From NCBI RefSeq assembly GCF_900109545.1, contig NZ_FOAP01000009.1:1-64000 (forward strand): a stretch of 64,000 nucleotides of DNA. Reading direction: 5' to 3'. The DNA is from Stigmatella aurantiaca. GTDB taxonomy: Bacteria; Myxococcota; Myxococcia; Myxococcales; Myxococcaceae. Position 1 is the first letter of the stretch; every line of letters begins with the position of its first letter. A model generated the notes under the pieces. It did not search any database. It worked only from the letters and a program-made list of their open reading frames with translations, and had not been told where the DNA came from. Positions 46,134 through 55,317 of this stretch are shown here, in pieces. The translations under genes and the position numbers were made by a program.

Positions 46134-46170
46134 GATGGGAAGACGCTTTCGTTGAAAGAGGGGCCGCGGA

Positions 46171-46659
46171 TCAGGTGAGCTTGGCGAGCAGCTCGTCCAC
46201 CCGGGCCTTCGTCAGGTTCTCGTGGTGGTCTTCATTCACCTGGAGGCAGGGCGCGGTGCCGCAGGACGCCAGACACTCGGTCTCCCGCAGGGTGAACTTC
46301 TCGTTGGCCTCGCCCGCCTTCAGGCCCAGCTTGTCCTCCAGGTAGGCGAGCATCTTCTCGGCGCCCCGCAGCGAGCAGGAGAGGTTGGTGCACACGTCGA
46401 CGGTGTACTTCCCTGGCTTCTTCAGGTGGTACATGACGTAGAAGCTCGCCACCTCATAGGCGCGCTCGGGGGTGACCTCCAGATTCTTGGCCACCAGGCG
46501 GATGCCCTCGGGGGGACACCAGCCCTTCAAGTCCTGCAGGAGCCGGAGCGCGGGCAGCATGCCGGCGCTTTTCCGGTCGGGCGGGTAATGCGAGAGGATT
46601 TCTGAGATCCCCGCGTCGAACTTCTTCTGCTCTTCAGGGGTGAACAGGGGCTCCGCCAT
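46171..46659 (-). CDS. nuoE: NADH-quinone oxidoreductase subunit E
   Basis: A 162-aa thioredoxin-fold subunit carrying a 2Fe-2S cluster. The ligands are in VCTNLSCSLRGA and CLASCGTAPCLQVNE. The N-terminus LFTPEEQKKFDAGISEILSHYP and SAGMLPALRLLQDLKGW is typical. Start at ATG 46659 (MAEPLFTPEEQ); 14 further codons upstream are possible but not conserved-looking. It is the first gene of this nuo cluster and works with NuoF in the NADH-oxidising module. Confidence 0.95.
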   Translation of the reverse strand: MAEPLFTPEEQKKFDAGISEILSHYPPDRKSAGMLPALRLLQDLKGWCPPEGIRLVAKNLEVTPERAYEVASFYVMYHLKKPGKYTVDVCTNLSCSLRGAEKMLAYLEDKLGLKAGEANEKFTLRETECLASCGTAPCLQVNEDHHENLTKARVDELLAKLT

Positions 46660-46975
46660 GGCGGGCGGTTCGTATGGCCCCCATGGCTGCCTTGTCAACA
46701 TAAACCCCCGAAGTTCCTTGGAACCTTCATCAGCGTTAGTCCGAGCGATTCCAAGCCCCGGTTATGGGGGGCCACAGGGCACCTGGCGGCCAGCCGGAAG
46801 CGGCTTGCGGAATCTGTCCCGGGGCCGATAAGGCTGGCACTTTCTTTTCCAGGACTTGCGGATCCGGTACAGAATCGGCCGGGCGCGGGCCTGGGCGGTC
46901 AGGCAGGCCCGGTTTTGCCTGGGGGGCCATGTCCTGTGGACAGACCCTCGCGGGCCTGGCGGCGATGGTGAACTC
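46660..46975. other. 316-base divergent spacer between nuoE and the receiver gene
   Basis: No gene is recognised. On the plus strand TTGCGG (46815) and GATAAG sixteen bases later could be a weak housekeeping promoter for the receiver gene. TTGCGG near 46855 followed by TACAGAAT is a second possibility. On the minus strand a promoter for the nuo operon is expected but I cannot point to a convincing -35/-10 pair. Confidence 0.3.
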
Positions 46976-47428
46976 TTGAGTGCGGCAGGACCTCACAGCG
47001 ACGCGCAGAACCCCCCGGGCGTCGATCCCGAGGGCTACCGTGTGCTCATCGTCGAGGACAATCCGCACATCATCGAGATGTACGCCTACGTCCTCAAGAA
47101 GCTGGCGAGCGGAGACCTGGCGGGCAAGGTGCCCCTGGAGGTGCACTTCGCTCCGGACGGGCACCACGCGCTGACCCTCTTGCGCGAGCGCCGCTTCAGC
47201 CTGGTGATGACGGACCTGTACATGCCGGTGATGGACGGGTTCGCGCTGGTGGAGCGCATCCGCGCCGAAGAAGAACTGCGCAACATCCCCATCATCGCCA
47301 TCTCCGCGGGCGGCAAGGAGGCGCAGGACCGGGCCATGCAGCTGGGCGTGGACATCTTCCTGCGCAAGCCGGTGCGCTTCGTGGAAGTGCTGGAGACGGT
47401 GAAGCAGCTGCTGCGCATCGGGAAGTAG
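46976..47428 (+). CDS. Stand-alone receiver-domain response regulator
   Basis: A CheY-type protein of about 150 aa with no output domain. The acidic pair is in VLIVEDN, the phospho-acceptor Asp in LVMTDLYMPVMDG, the switch Thr/Ser position in IIAISAGG and the Lys in FLRKPVRF. A 30-residue hydrophilic leader precedes the domain. The start is uncertain: I place it at TTG 46976 (SAAGPHSDAQNPPG), because codons upstream do not look like protein and no ATG is in frame. It lies 60 bases before a kinase-like gene on the same strand, suggesting that the two work together. Confidence 0.75.
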   Translation: MSAAGPHSDAQNPPGVDPEGYRVLIVEDNPHIIEMYAYVLKKLASGDLAGKVPLEVHFAPDGHHALTLLRERRFSLVMTDLYMPVMDGFALVERIRAEEELRNIPIIAISAGGKEAQDRAMQLGVDIFLRKPVRFVEVLETVKQLLRIGK

Positions 47429-47488
47429 GCTGCCCGCGTCCACGAAAATTGACGGCGGGGCGCGAGACGGTCTTAAAGTCGTCCACCC

Positions 47489-49048
47489 ATGCTCAAGCCC
47501 GCTATCAACCGCGACATCGTCAGCGGCGAAGCGCTGTTCATCCTTCGGAACCTGAGGGAAAACGGGCGCTTGGGACGCTCGAACAAGCTGGCCGATGTGA
47601 AGGCCGCGCTCGAACCGTCCGTCTCGCTCGAGTTCGACAGCTACTTCTTCTTCCTGCGCAAGTTTCACTACATCGCCATGGACCGCGAGGCCCAGCTCAA
47701 GCTCACCGAGCAAGGGGAGCGGGTGGTGAGTGGGGAGCTGCAGGACCGGTTCACCCTGGAGGTGGGCGAGTTCTTCGCCGATCAGCTCGCGGGCGAAGAA
47801 GAGTCCACCATGGCCGTGAACCCCGACGACCTGGGGATGCTGGTGCCCCCGCCCCCGCCGGAGCTCACGCTGGACGACTCGGAAGTGGAGCGCACCGGCA
47901 CCCCGCCGCCACTGCCCCCGCCGCAAGCGGCGGTGCCGCTGCCGCCCGCCGCGGTGCCCTTGCCCCCGGTCCGGGCGTCGCGCACGGCGCTGCCCTCGGT
48001 GGATGCTCCCCTGCCGTCCTACTCCGCCCCGGTGGCCCCCCGCACCGAGCCGCCCGTGCCGGAGGCCCGCCGCGAAGCGTCCCCAGTGACCGTGGCCCCG
48101 CTTCCGCCTCCCGCTGTCCCCGCGGCCCCCTCCTTCGCGAGCCCCATGCCTCCTCCTGCCTCGTCTTCCGCACCCCCGGCGGCCGCGTCCAAGGGCTCCG
48201 AGCTGGACATGCGCTACCAGAAGTTCGATCCCCTCGGCTCGGGCCCCCTGGGCACGGTCTTCAAGGGACGCTTCAACGCGCTCGGGCTGGATGTCTGCAT
48301 CAAGGAGCTGAAGGACATCTTCGGCTACTTCTCCTTCCTGCAGCGGGGCGAGGTGCTCAAGCGGCTGAAGAAGGAGCTGTGCGCCCAGGCCCAGGTGCGC
48401 CACCCCTCCATCGTGGGCGTCCTGGATCAAAACGTGGACTCGGCCCGGCCCTACTTCGTCCTGGAGCTGATGCGCACCAGCCTCCGGGAGAAGCTGGAGG
48501 CGGGGGGCGGCAAGGGGATCGCCGTGCCCCTGGCGCTGCGCTGCTTCCTGCAGCTGGCCTACGGGCTGCGCGCCTCCCACGCCGCGGGGCTGTACCACCA
48601 CAACCTCAAGCCGGAGAACGTCCTGTTCGACGGCTGCGGCAACGCGCGGCTGGCGGACTTCGGCATGGGGCGGGTCATCGAGATGGACGCCACCAAGGGC
48701 ATGCCCCAGTTCTTCATGGGCACCGGGGGCATGGTCTACATGGCGCCGGAGCTCATCCACCGCGCGAAGGATCCGGGCGCCTCGGCGGACGTGTACGGGC
48801 TGGGCATCCTCATGTACGAGATGTTCACCGGGCAGATTCCCGGCCGCCGCTCGCCGCTGCCCTCCGAGGTCAACGCCGAGGTGCCCTCGGGGCTGGACGC
48901 CATCTTCGACAAGATGACGCAGGACAAGAAGGAGCAGCGCTACCCGGACATCGACGCGATGCTGGAGGACCTCTACAAGGCCTTCCCGGAGCGCGAGTTC
49001 CTCGAGAAGGGGGACCTCGTGCTCTCCTCGGAGCCGCACGAGGGCTAG
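47489..49048 (+). CDS. Protein kinase-like protein, predicted pseudokinase
   Basis: A 519-aa protein. An N-terminal globular region (residues 1-110) is followed by a Pro/Ala-rich linker (about 115-235) and a kinase-fold domain (about 243-510). The Gly loop LGSGPLGTVFKG, the ATP-anchoring Lys in CIKELKD and ADFGMG are kept. However, the catalytic loop reads HHNLKPEN instead of HRDLKPEN: Asn372 replaces the catalytic Asp and His replaces Arg. Loss of this Asp usually abolishes phosphotransfer, so an ATP-binding scaffold role is predicted. No membrane helix is seen. It lies 60 bases after a receiver gene and converges with the MshEN gene. Confidence 0.8.
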   Translation: MLKPAINRDIVSGEALFILRNLRENGRLGRSNKLADVKAALEPSVSLEFDSYFFFLRKFHYIAMDREAQLKLTEQGERVVSGELQDRFTLEVGEFFADQLAGEEESTMAVNPDDLGMLVPPPPPELTLDDSEVERTGTPPPLPPPQAAVPLPPAAVPLPPVRASRTALPSVDAPLPSYSAPVAPRTEPPVPEARREASPVTVAPLPPPAVPAAPSFASPMPPPASSSAPPAAASKGSELDMRYQKFDPLGSGPLGTVFKGRFNALGLDVCIKELKDIFGYFSFLQRGEVLKRLKKELCAQAQVRHPSIVGVLDQNVDSARPYFVLELMRTSLREKLEAGGGKGIAVPLALRCFLQLAYGLRASHAAGLYHHNLKPENVLFDGCGNARLADFGMGRVIEMDATKGMPQFFMGTGGMVYMAPELIHRAKDPGASADVYGLGILMYEMFTGQIPGRRSPLPSEVNAEVPSGLDAIFDKMTQDKKEQRYPDIDAMLEDLYKAFPEREFLEKGDLVLSSEPHEG

Positions 49049-49091
49049 CGCGGCCCAGGGGCCCGGCGGGGGGCTGCCCCCGCCCGCGGCC

Positions 49092-49907
49092 TCAGGAGCG
49101 CATCCGGGACGCCAGCTCCTTCTGGGAGAGGGCGCCCTTCTCCAGGAGCAGCTCGAGCAGGGCCCGGAGGATCTTCGAGCTCTTCTCCTGGTTCTGCTGC
49201 ACCGCCTGGAGCCGCTGCATCTCCTCGGGCGTCAGGCTCGTGGACGGGGCCCCCCCGGAGAGGATCTCATCGAGGAGGTCCGCGGCACTGGCGCCGCTGC
49301 TTCCCCCTCCACCGGAGGAGGGCGCGGCCTGCGACGGGGCGACGTCGGCGATGCGCTTCACCACCGTCTTGCCGCTCATGTCGACGACCTTGAACTCCTC
49401 CTCGCCGGAGCTGTCCGGGGCGGCCGTGTCGGCCTCGGTGTAGCGCGTGGAGACGTTGGGCTCCTGGCCGCGGTAGTGGCGCAGGATGGCGTTCTGGATT
49501 TCCTTGTCGCCGGCAATCACCACCGTGACGCGGGTGCGGCTCCTGGCCACCACCTGATCCACGGTGTTCAGGTCCGTGGGATCGGCCATGGCGAGCACCA
49601 GCGTCTTGCCATTGTCCTTGAGGGCGACCGGGAAGATGCCCTTCTGCTCGGCCATGACGACATCCACCTTGGCCAGGGCGCCCGGATCCCTCGTGACGTT
49701 GCCCAGGTGCATGCGCTGGATGCCCATGCCCTGGCAGATGGCGTTGATGATGGTCTCCTCGTTGGCGATGCCCATGTCCGCGATGACGCGCGACAGGCGG
49801 CCGCCCCATTGATCATGCTGGGCGAGCGCGCTGCGCAGCTGCAGCTCGTCGATGACGCGGGCCTTGATGAGGAGTTCTCCAATGCGGTTGCGTTGAGGGG
49901 CGGCCAT
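49092..49907 (-). CDS. MshEN-type (GspE/PilB N-terminal) domain protein
   Basis: A 271-aa cytoplasmic protein. Residues 1-150 match the N-terminal domain of type II secretion and type IV pilus ATPases (IGELLIKARVIDELQLRSAL; WGGRLSRVIADMGIANEETI; AMADPTDLNTVDQV), which in MshE binds cyclic di-GMP. No ATPase domain follows. Instead there is a Gly/Ser-rich linker and a C-terminal helical segment (LQAVQQNQEKSSKILRALLELLLEKG). Such stand-alone proteins are frequent in myxobacteria and may be regulatory, but no partner is next to it. It converges with the pseudokinase gene. Confidence 0.75.
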   Translation of the reverse strand: MAAPQRNRIGELLIKARVIDELQLRSALAQHDQWGGRLSRVIADMGIANEETIINAICQGMGIQRMHLGNVTRDPGALAKVDVVMAEQKGIFPVALKDNGKTLVLAMADPTDLNTVDQVVARSRTRVTVVIAGDKEIQNAILRHYRGQEPNVSTRYTEADTAAPDSSGEEEFKVVDMSGKTVVKRIADVAPSQAAPSSGGGGSSGASAADLLDEILSGGAPSTSLTPEEMQRLQAVQQNQEKSSKILRALLELLLEKGALSQKELASRMRS

Positions 49908-50071
49908 GAGGACAGTGTACCGTCAGGAGCGGGAGAGCGATGCATTCTGGCTTCCACATTGGAGGGCTCCCCGGCAAGCCGGGCCGCACCGGCGCGCTCC
50001 CAGGCCGCCCGGGCCCTCGCCTCACCGCCCGCCCTCCAGTTGCCCGCCTGCTCCCCGAGGAGGCGTGAGCC

Positions 50072-50266
50072 ATGCAGCCTTTCGCGGACGCCCAGGTGCT
50101 GAGCTGTCCCTACTGCGGCGAAGAGGTGGAGGTGCAGGTGGACATGGCCGGGCCCTCCTCGGAGCGGTACGTGGAGGACTGCTCCGTGTGCTGCCGTCCC
50201 TGGGCCGTCTCCGTCACCCGGGAGGGGGAGGATGTCTGGGTGAGCCTGGGCCGGGACGATGATTGA
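50072..50266 (+). CDS. CPXCG-motif cysteine-rich small protein
   Basis: A 64-aa protein starting MQPFADAQVLSCPYCGEE. It has CPYCG and a second Cys pair in DCSVCC about 30 residues later, forming a predicted zinc ribbon, and ends in SLGRDDD. This corresponds to the widespread CPXCG-motif family of unknown function. GAGGAGGCGTGAGCC precedes the ATG, a good ribosome-binding site. The gene is divergent from the MshEN-domain gene, with 164 bases of otherwise empty sequence between. Confidence 0.85.
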   Translation: MQPFADAQVLSCPYCGEEVEVQVDMAGPSSERYVEDCSVCCRPWAVSVTREGEDVWVSLGRDDD

Positions 50267-50274
50267 GCCCGTGC

Positions 50275-50414
50275 TTGACACGTCTCGAACCATGGTTCTC
50301 TTGAGTCTGTGAGCCGGTGAGCCCCGGGGCCACGGGGGACCGTTCACGACACGAAACACTTTCCATGACTCGAGTGCCGTCCGCTGCGTTCAGCGGCACG
50401 GAAGGGAGAAGACC
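50275..50414 (+). promoter_or_regulatory. Upstream region of the hsp20 gene
   Basis: TTGACA (50275-50280) could be the -35 of the small heat-shock gene; a matching -10 is not clear. Just before the ribosome-binding site GGAAGGGAGAAG a hairpin can form (CCGCTG 50381-50386, loop CGTT, CAGCGG 50391-50396), extendable by GTGCC/GGCAC. Some hsp20 leaders act as RNA thermometers; here the hairpin sits beside rather than over the ribosome-binding site, so such a role is only a possibility. Confidence 0.3.
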
Positions 50415-50864
50415 ATGCAGACCCGTTTCAATCCGTTCACGTTGCGCAATGGGGCCACCGTCGTGAGCCCCCTGATGAGGGACTTCGACTTCCTGTTCCA
50501 GGACTCGGCGGGCCCCACGGCACGCCGCGGCACCAGCTTCGCGCCTCCCACCGACATCTTCGAGACCGAGGCGGGGCTCACCCTGCAGGTCGACCTGCCA
50601 GGGCATGACGCGAAGTCCATCGAGGTGAAGGTGGAGCAGGGCGTGCTGACGTTCCGCTCCGAGCGCAAGGCCGACCCCAACGCCAAGGAGAACGCCCGCC
50701 GGCTGGAGCGCGGGTTCGGGGTGTACACCCGCTCGTTCTCGTTGCCGGACACCGTGGACGCCACCCAGGTGGAGGCGCGCTACGAGCACGGCGTGCTCAC
50801 CTTGACGCTGCCGCGCAAGGAAGAGTCCAAGCCCCGCGTCATCGAGGTGAAGGTGCAGGGCTGA
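50415..50864 (+). CDS. Hsp20/alpha-crystallin small heat-shock protein
   Basis: A 149-aa ATP-independent holdase chaperone. The alpha-crystallin domain runs from about residue 48 (PPTDIFETEAGLTLQVDLPG) to 140, with the conserved GVLTL motif in YEHGVLTLTLPRK and the C-terminal region RVIEVKVQG. The N-terminal arm is short. A strong ribosome-binding site (GGAAGGGAGAAG) precedes the ATG. It is monocistronic: a double hairpin follows and the next gene converges. Confidence 0.93.
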   Translation: MQTRFNPFTLRNGATVVSPLMRDFDFLFQDSAGPTARRGTSFAPPTDIFETEAGLTLQVDLPGHDAKSIEVKVEQGVLTFRSERKADPNAKENARRLERGFGVYTRSFSLPDTVDATQVEARYEHGVLTLTLPRKEESKPRVIEVKVQG

Positions 50865-50882
50865 AGAGACACCTCTCGCCTG

Positions 50883-50940
50883 CCCCTCTCCAACTGAGAG
50901 GGGATGAAACACACGGGGCTCCGCCGGGAGGCGGGGCCCC
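50883..50940. terminator. Two hairpins between convergent hsp20 and HTH-receiver genes
   Basis: CCCCTCTC (50883-50890) and GAGAGGGG (50896-50903) form a perfect 8-bp stem. GGGGCTCCGCC (50915-50925) and GGCGGGGCCCC (50930-50940) form an 11-bp stem with a GGGA loop. Neither has a clear T-run, but their position between two converging stops fits bidirectional termination. Confidence 0.6.
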
Positions 50941-50944
50941 GGTG

Positions 50945-51574
50945 CTACTTCTTGACGCCGAGCGCCAGCGGGATGCGGAACAGCTCCAGCACCTGCTGCA
51001 CGTCCAGCGGCTTGGCCAGGCAGGCGATGGCGCCGGCCTGCTTCGACTGCTCCACCACGTCAGGCGAGTGGTTGGACGTCATGGTGATGAGCCGCACGCT
51101 CTCCATCTGCTTGCGGGCGCGGATGCGACGGCATACTTCCAGACCGTCGATGTCCGGCATGTTCAGGTCGATGAGCATGCCGTGGGGTTTCTGCTCGGAG
51201 ACGAGCAGCAGCGCTTCCACGCCGCTGCTGGTGCTCTGCAGCTCCACCTGGGCCGTGTAGGGCTTGAACGCGCGCTTGATGGCGTCCAGCACGGGGCGCT
51301 CGTCGTCCACCACCAGCAGCTTCACCGTCCCACTGCCCAGCTCATCCGGCACCGGCATCTGGTGGGCGATGAGGAAGGAGCGCAGGTCCGTCGAGCGGAC
51401 GCGGCGGTGTCCTCCGGGCGTGCGGAACGCCATCAGGATACCCCGGTCAATCCACTTGCTGACGGTCGAGGGATCCACCTGCAGCAGACGGCTGATGTCG
51501 TGGGTGGTGTACAGCTGGTCCGTCGTTCCCGACGGCAGCAACTCTTCTTTTTGCTGACCAGATCCGGTGCTCAT
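50945..51574 (-). CDS. HTH-receiver response regulator (N-terminal MerR-like HTH)
   Basis: A 209-aa regulator with the unusual order DNA-binding domain first. Residues about 20-70 form a MerR/excisionase-type HTH (YTTHDISRLLQVDPSTVSKWI; GGHRRVRSTDLRSFL). Residues about 85-205 form a receiver with VVDDERPV, phospho-acceptor Asp in MLIDLNMPDIDG and Lys in LAKPLDV. I take ATG 51574 because AGGTG lies nine bases upstream; a TTG four codons earlier is possible. It ends the leftward pyrG-kdsA-kdsC string, 34 bases after kdsC. No kinase is adjacent. Confidence 0.85.
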   Translation of the reverse strand: MSTGSGQQKEELLPSGTTDQLYTTHDISRLLQVDPSTVSKWIDRGILMAFRTPGGHRRVRSTDLRSFLIAHQMPVPDELGSGTVKLLVVDDERPVLDAIKRAFKPYTAQVELQSTSSGVEALLLVSEQKPHGMLIDLNMPDIDGLEVCRRIRARKQMESVRLITMTSNHSPDVVEQSKQAGAIACLAKPLDVQQVLELFRIPLALGVKK

Positions 51575-51608
51575 GGAATTCAACACCTACCTTGAAACCG
51601 AGGTGACT

Positions 51609-52187
51609 TCAACCTACTCGACCGCTCTTCTTCTCCGACCGTCTCATCAAACCTACCGCCTCTTCCCACCGTCCACTGGCCTTGAGACACAGCTCCACCA
51701 ACTCCCTGGCGGCGCCATGTCCTCCGCGGTTTTGGGCCACGAAGTGGGCTTCTTGGCGCACTTCGGGTACGGCGTCCGCAGGACAGGATGAAAGTCCTAC
51801 GTGTGACATCGGACCCAGATCGTTCAGGTCGTCCCCCATATAAGCACAGGACTCAGGAGGTATGGAGAACTGGGTGAGCAGTTCTTCGAGGGCAGGGGTT
51901 TTTTCCTTCTTCCCCTGGAGGATAGCGGCAAGCCCGAGTTCCCGCCCGCGGACTTCGACAATGGTGGAGGTCCGGGCCGTGAGCAGGGCTGCGGGCAGGC
52001 CCATCAGCCGGGCCATCACCAGCGCGTGGCCGTCCTTCACGTCGAAGCGCTTCATCAGCTCGCCGTCGCCGCCGTAGTACAGCCCGCCGTCGGTGAGCAC
52101 GCCATCCACGTCGAACACAAGCAGGCGCACCTGCGCGGCCCGGGCGGACAATTCCTCCTTGGTCGGCTTGGGCTGTGTCTCCGTCAT
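51609..52187 (-). CDS. kdsC: 3-deoxy-D-manno-octulosonate 8-phosphate phosphatase
   Basis: A 192-aa HAD-family phosphatase that converts KDO-8-phosphate to KDO for lipopolysaccharide. The nucleophile motif is FDVDGVLTDG, motif II Thr in LLTARTS, and motif III/IV GDDLNDLGPM. The C1-type short form lacks a cap, as in KdsC. Start at ATG 52187 (MTETQPKPTKEE); upstream codons are not conserved-looking. It lies 31 bases after kdsA, which makes its substrate, in the same leftward operon. Confidence 0.92.
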   Translation of the reverse strand: MTETQPKPTKEELSARAAQVRLLVFDVDGVLTDGGLYYGGDGELMKRFDVKDGHALVMARLMGLPAALLTARTSTIVEVRGRELGLAAILQGKKEKTPALEELLTQFSIPPESCAYMGDDLNDLGPMSHVGLSSCPADAVPEVRQEAHFVAQNRGGHGAARELVELCLKASGRWEEAVGLMRRSEKKSGRVG

Positions 52188-52218
52188 GGCCTGGCTGCTC
52201 CCCTCCCGAGACAGCACG

Positions 52219-54710
<2,492 letters not shown>

Positions 54711-54728
54711 TCAACGTTTCTGACGGGC

Positions 54729-54962
54729 TCAGGTGCCGTCAGGGCTTCCGGGCCGGGCGTGGGCGTAGTCCTTGGCCACGGGTTTGCCGGCACGCCAGTT
54801 CCGCAGCGGACACTGGCGGCAGCTCCAGCCGTCCCAGCCGCGCCTCACGGCCTGGTGCAGGCAGCCATCGTAATGAAGACAAAACAGGTTGCGCTGGGAT
54901 TCGACCGCCTCCTCCTCACGGAGGGCGCAGGGCAAGGGCGTGGGGCAGGGTGTGATGGACAC
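54729..54962 (-). CDS. Small Cys-rich protein, unknown function
   Basis: A 77-aa protein starting at GTG 54962 with GGGAG ten bases upstream. The core NLFCLHYDGCLHQAVRRGW is followed by DGWSCRQCPL, placing four Cys as C-x6-C and C-x2-C about a dozen residues apart, a likely metal site. I recall the LHYDGCL...GW pattern from short delta-proteobacterial proteins but no function. It lies 48 bases before pyrG on the same strand, so co-transcription is possible. Confidence 0.5.
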   Translation of the reverse strand: MSITPCPTPLPCALREEEAVESQRNLFCLHYDGCLHQAVRRGWDGWSCRQCPLRNWRAGKPVAKDYAHARPGSPDGT

Positions 54963-55065
54963 GTCAGGGCTTCTCCCAGAAAACGAAACGGCTCCCCCCC
55001 CCTGAGGGCCTGCAACAGGGAGAGGGTCCACGCATTCCCGAGCCCCGGGTAGGGCCCTCTGGGAC

Positions 55066-55130
55066 AAAAAAAGAGCCTGCTTTCCCCGCGTGTCCCTTTC
55101 GGGTACGGCACGCGCGGGGAGAGCAGGCTC
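55066..55130 (-). terminator. Large Rho-independent terminator downstream of the 16-codon ORF
   Basis: On the minus strand GAGCCTGCTCTCCCCGCG and CGCGGGGAAAGCAGGCTC form a stem of about 18-20 bp with a small bulge and an inner CCC/GGG stem, followed directly by seven T. It is the strongest intrinsic terminator in the window and ends transcription coming from the mini-ORF or the ABC transporter. Confidence 0.9.
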
Positions 55131-55162
55131 CAAACCGCTGGCATCACACTTCCGCCGGGTGG

Positions 55163-55213
55163 CTAAAGAGCCATGCCGACGGAGGTGGATGCCTGACGCT
55201 TACTGTCGTTCAA
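55163..55213 (-). CDS. 16-codon ORF with perfect Shine-Dalgarno sequence
   Basis: AAAGGAGGTGAT (55217-55228, minus strand) is a full match to the 16S anti-Shine-Dalgarno sequence. It stands seven bases from TTG (55211-55213), which opens MNDSKRQASTSVGMAL and stops at TAG. No similar site occurs elsewhere in the window. The large terminator follows about 33 bases after the stop, so the likely unit is a transcript of under 200 bases carrying one short peptide. GTTAATACT about 25 bases upstream of the SD could be a -10 element. It may encode a micropeptide, a leader peptide or an sRNA with a ribosome-docking site. It lies about 100 bases after the ABC exporter gene. Confidence 0.5.
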   Translation of the reverse strand: MNDSKRQASTSVGMAL

Positions 55214-55317
55214 GGCATCACCTCCTTTCGTCTGCGGCCTCAGTATTAACCGGGAGGGGTTTTTCGCGCCAGCGGAGGGTGGGCGCGGTGTAGGCCAGCG
55301 GACTGCCTGGCTGCTCC

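Noticed and set aside
50275..50310. Sigma-32-type heat-shock promoter before hsp20
   Set aside because: CTTGAC is present but the spacing to CCATGG is too short for the consensus, so it is reported only as a possible -35.
54963..55133. N-terminal extension of the small Cys-rich protein
   Set aside because: The upstream frame crosses the large terminator, and a good GTG start with GGGAG is available at 54962.
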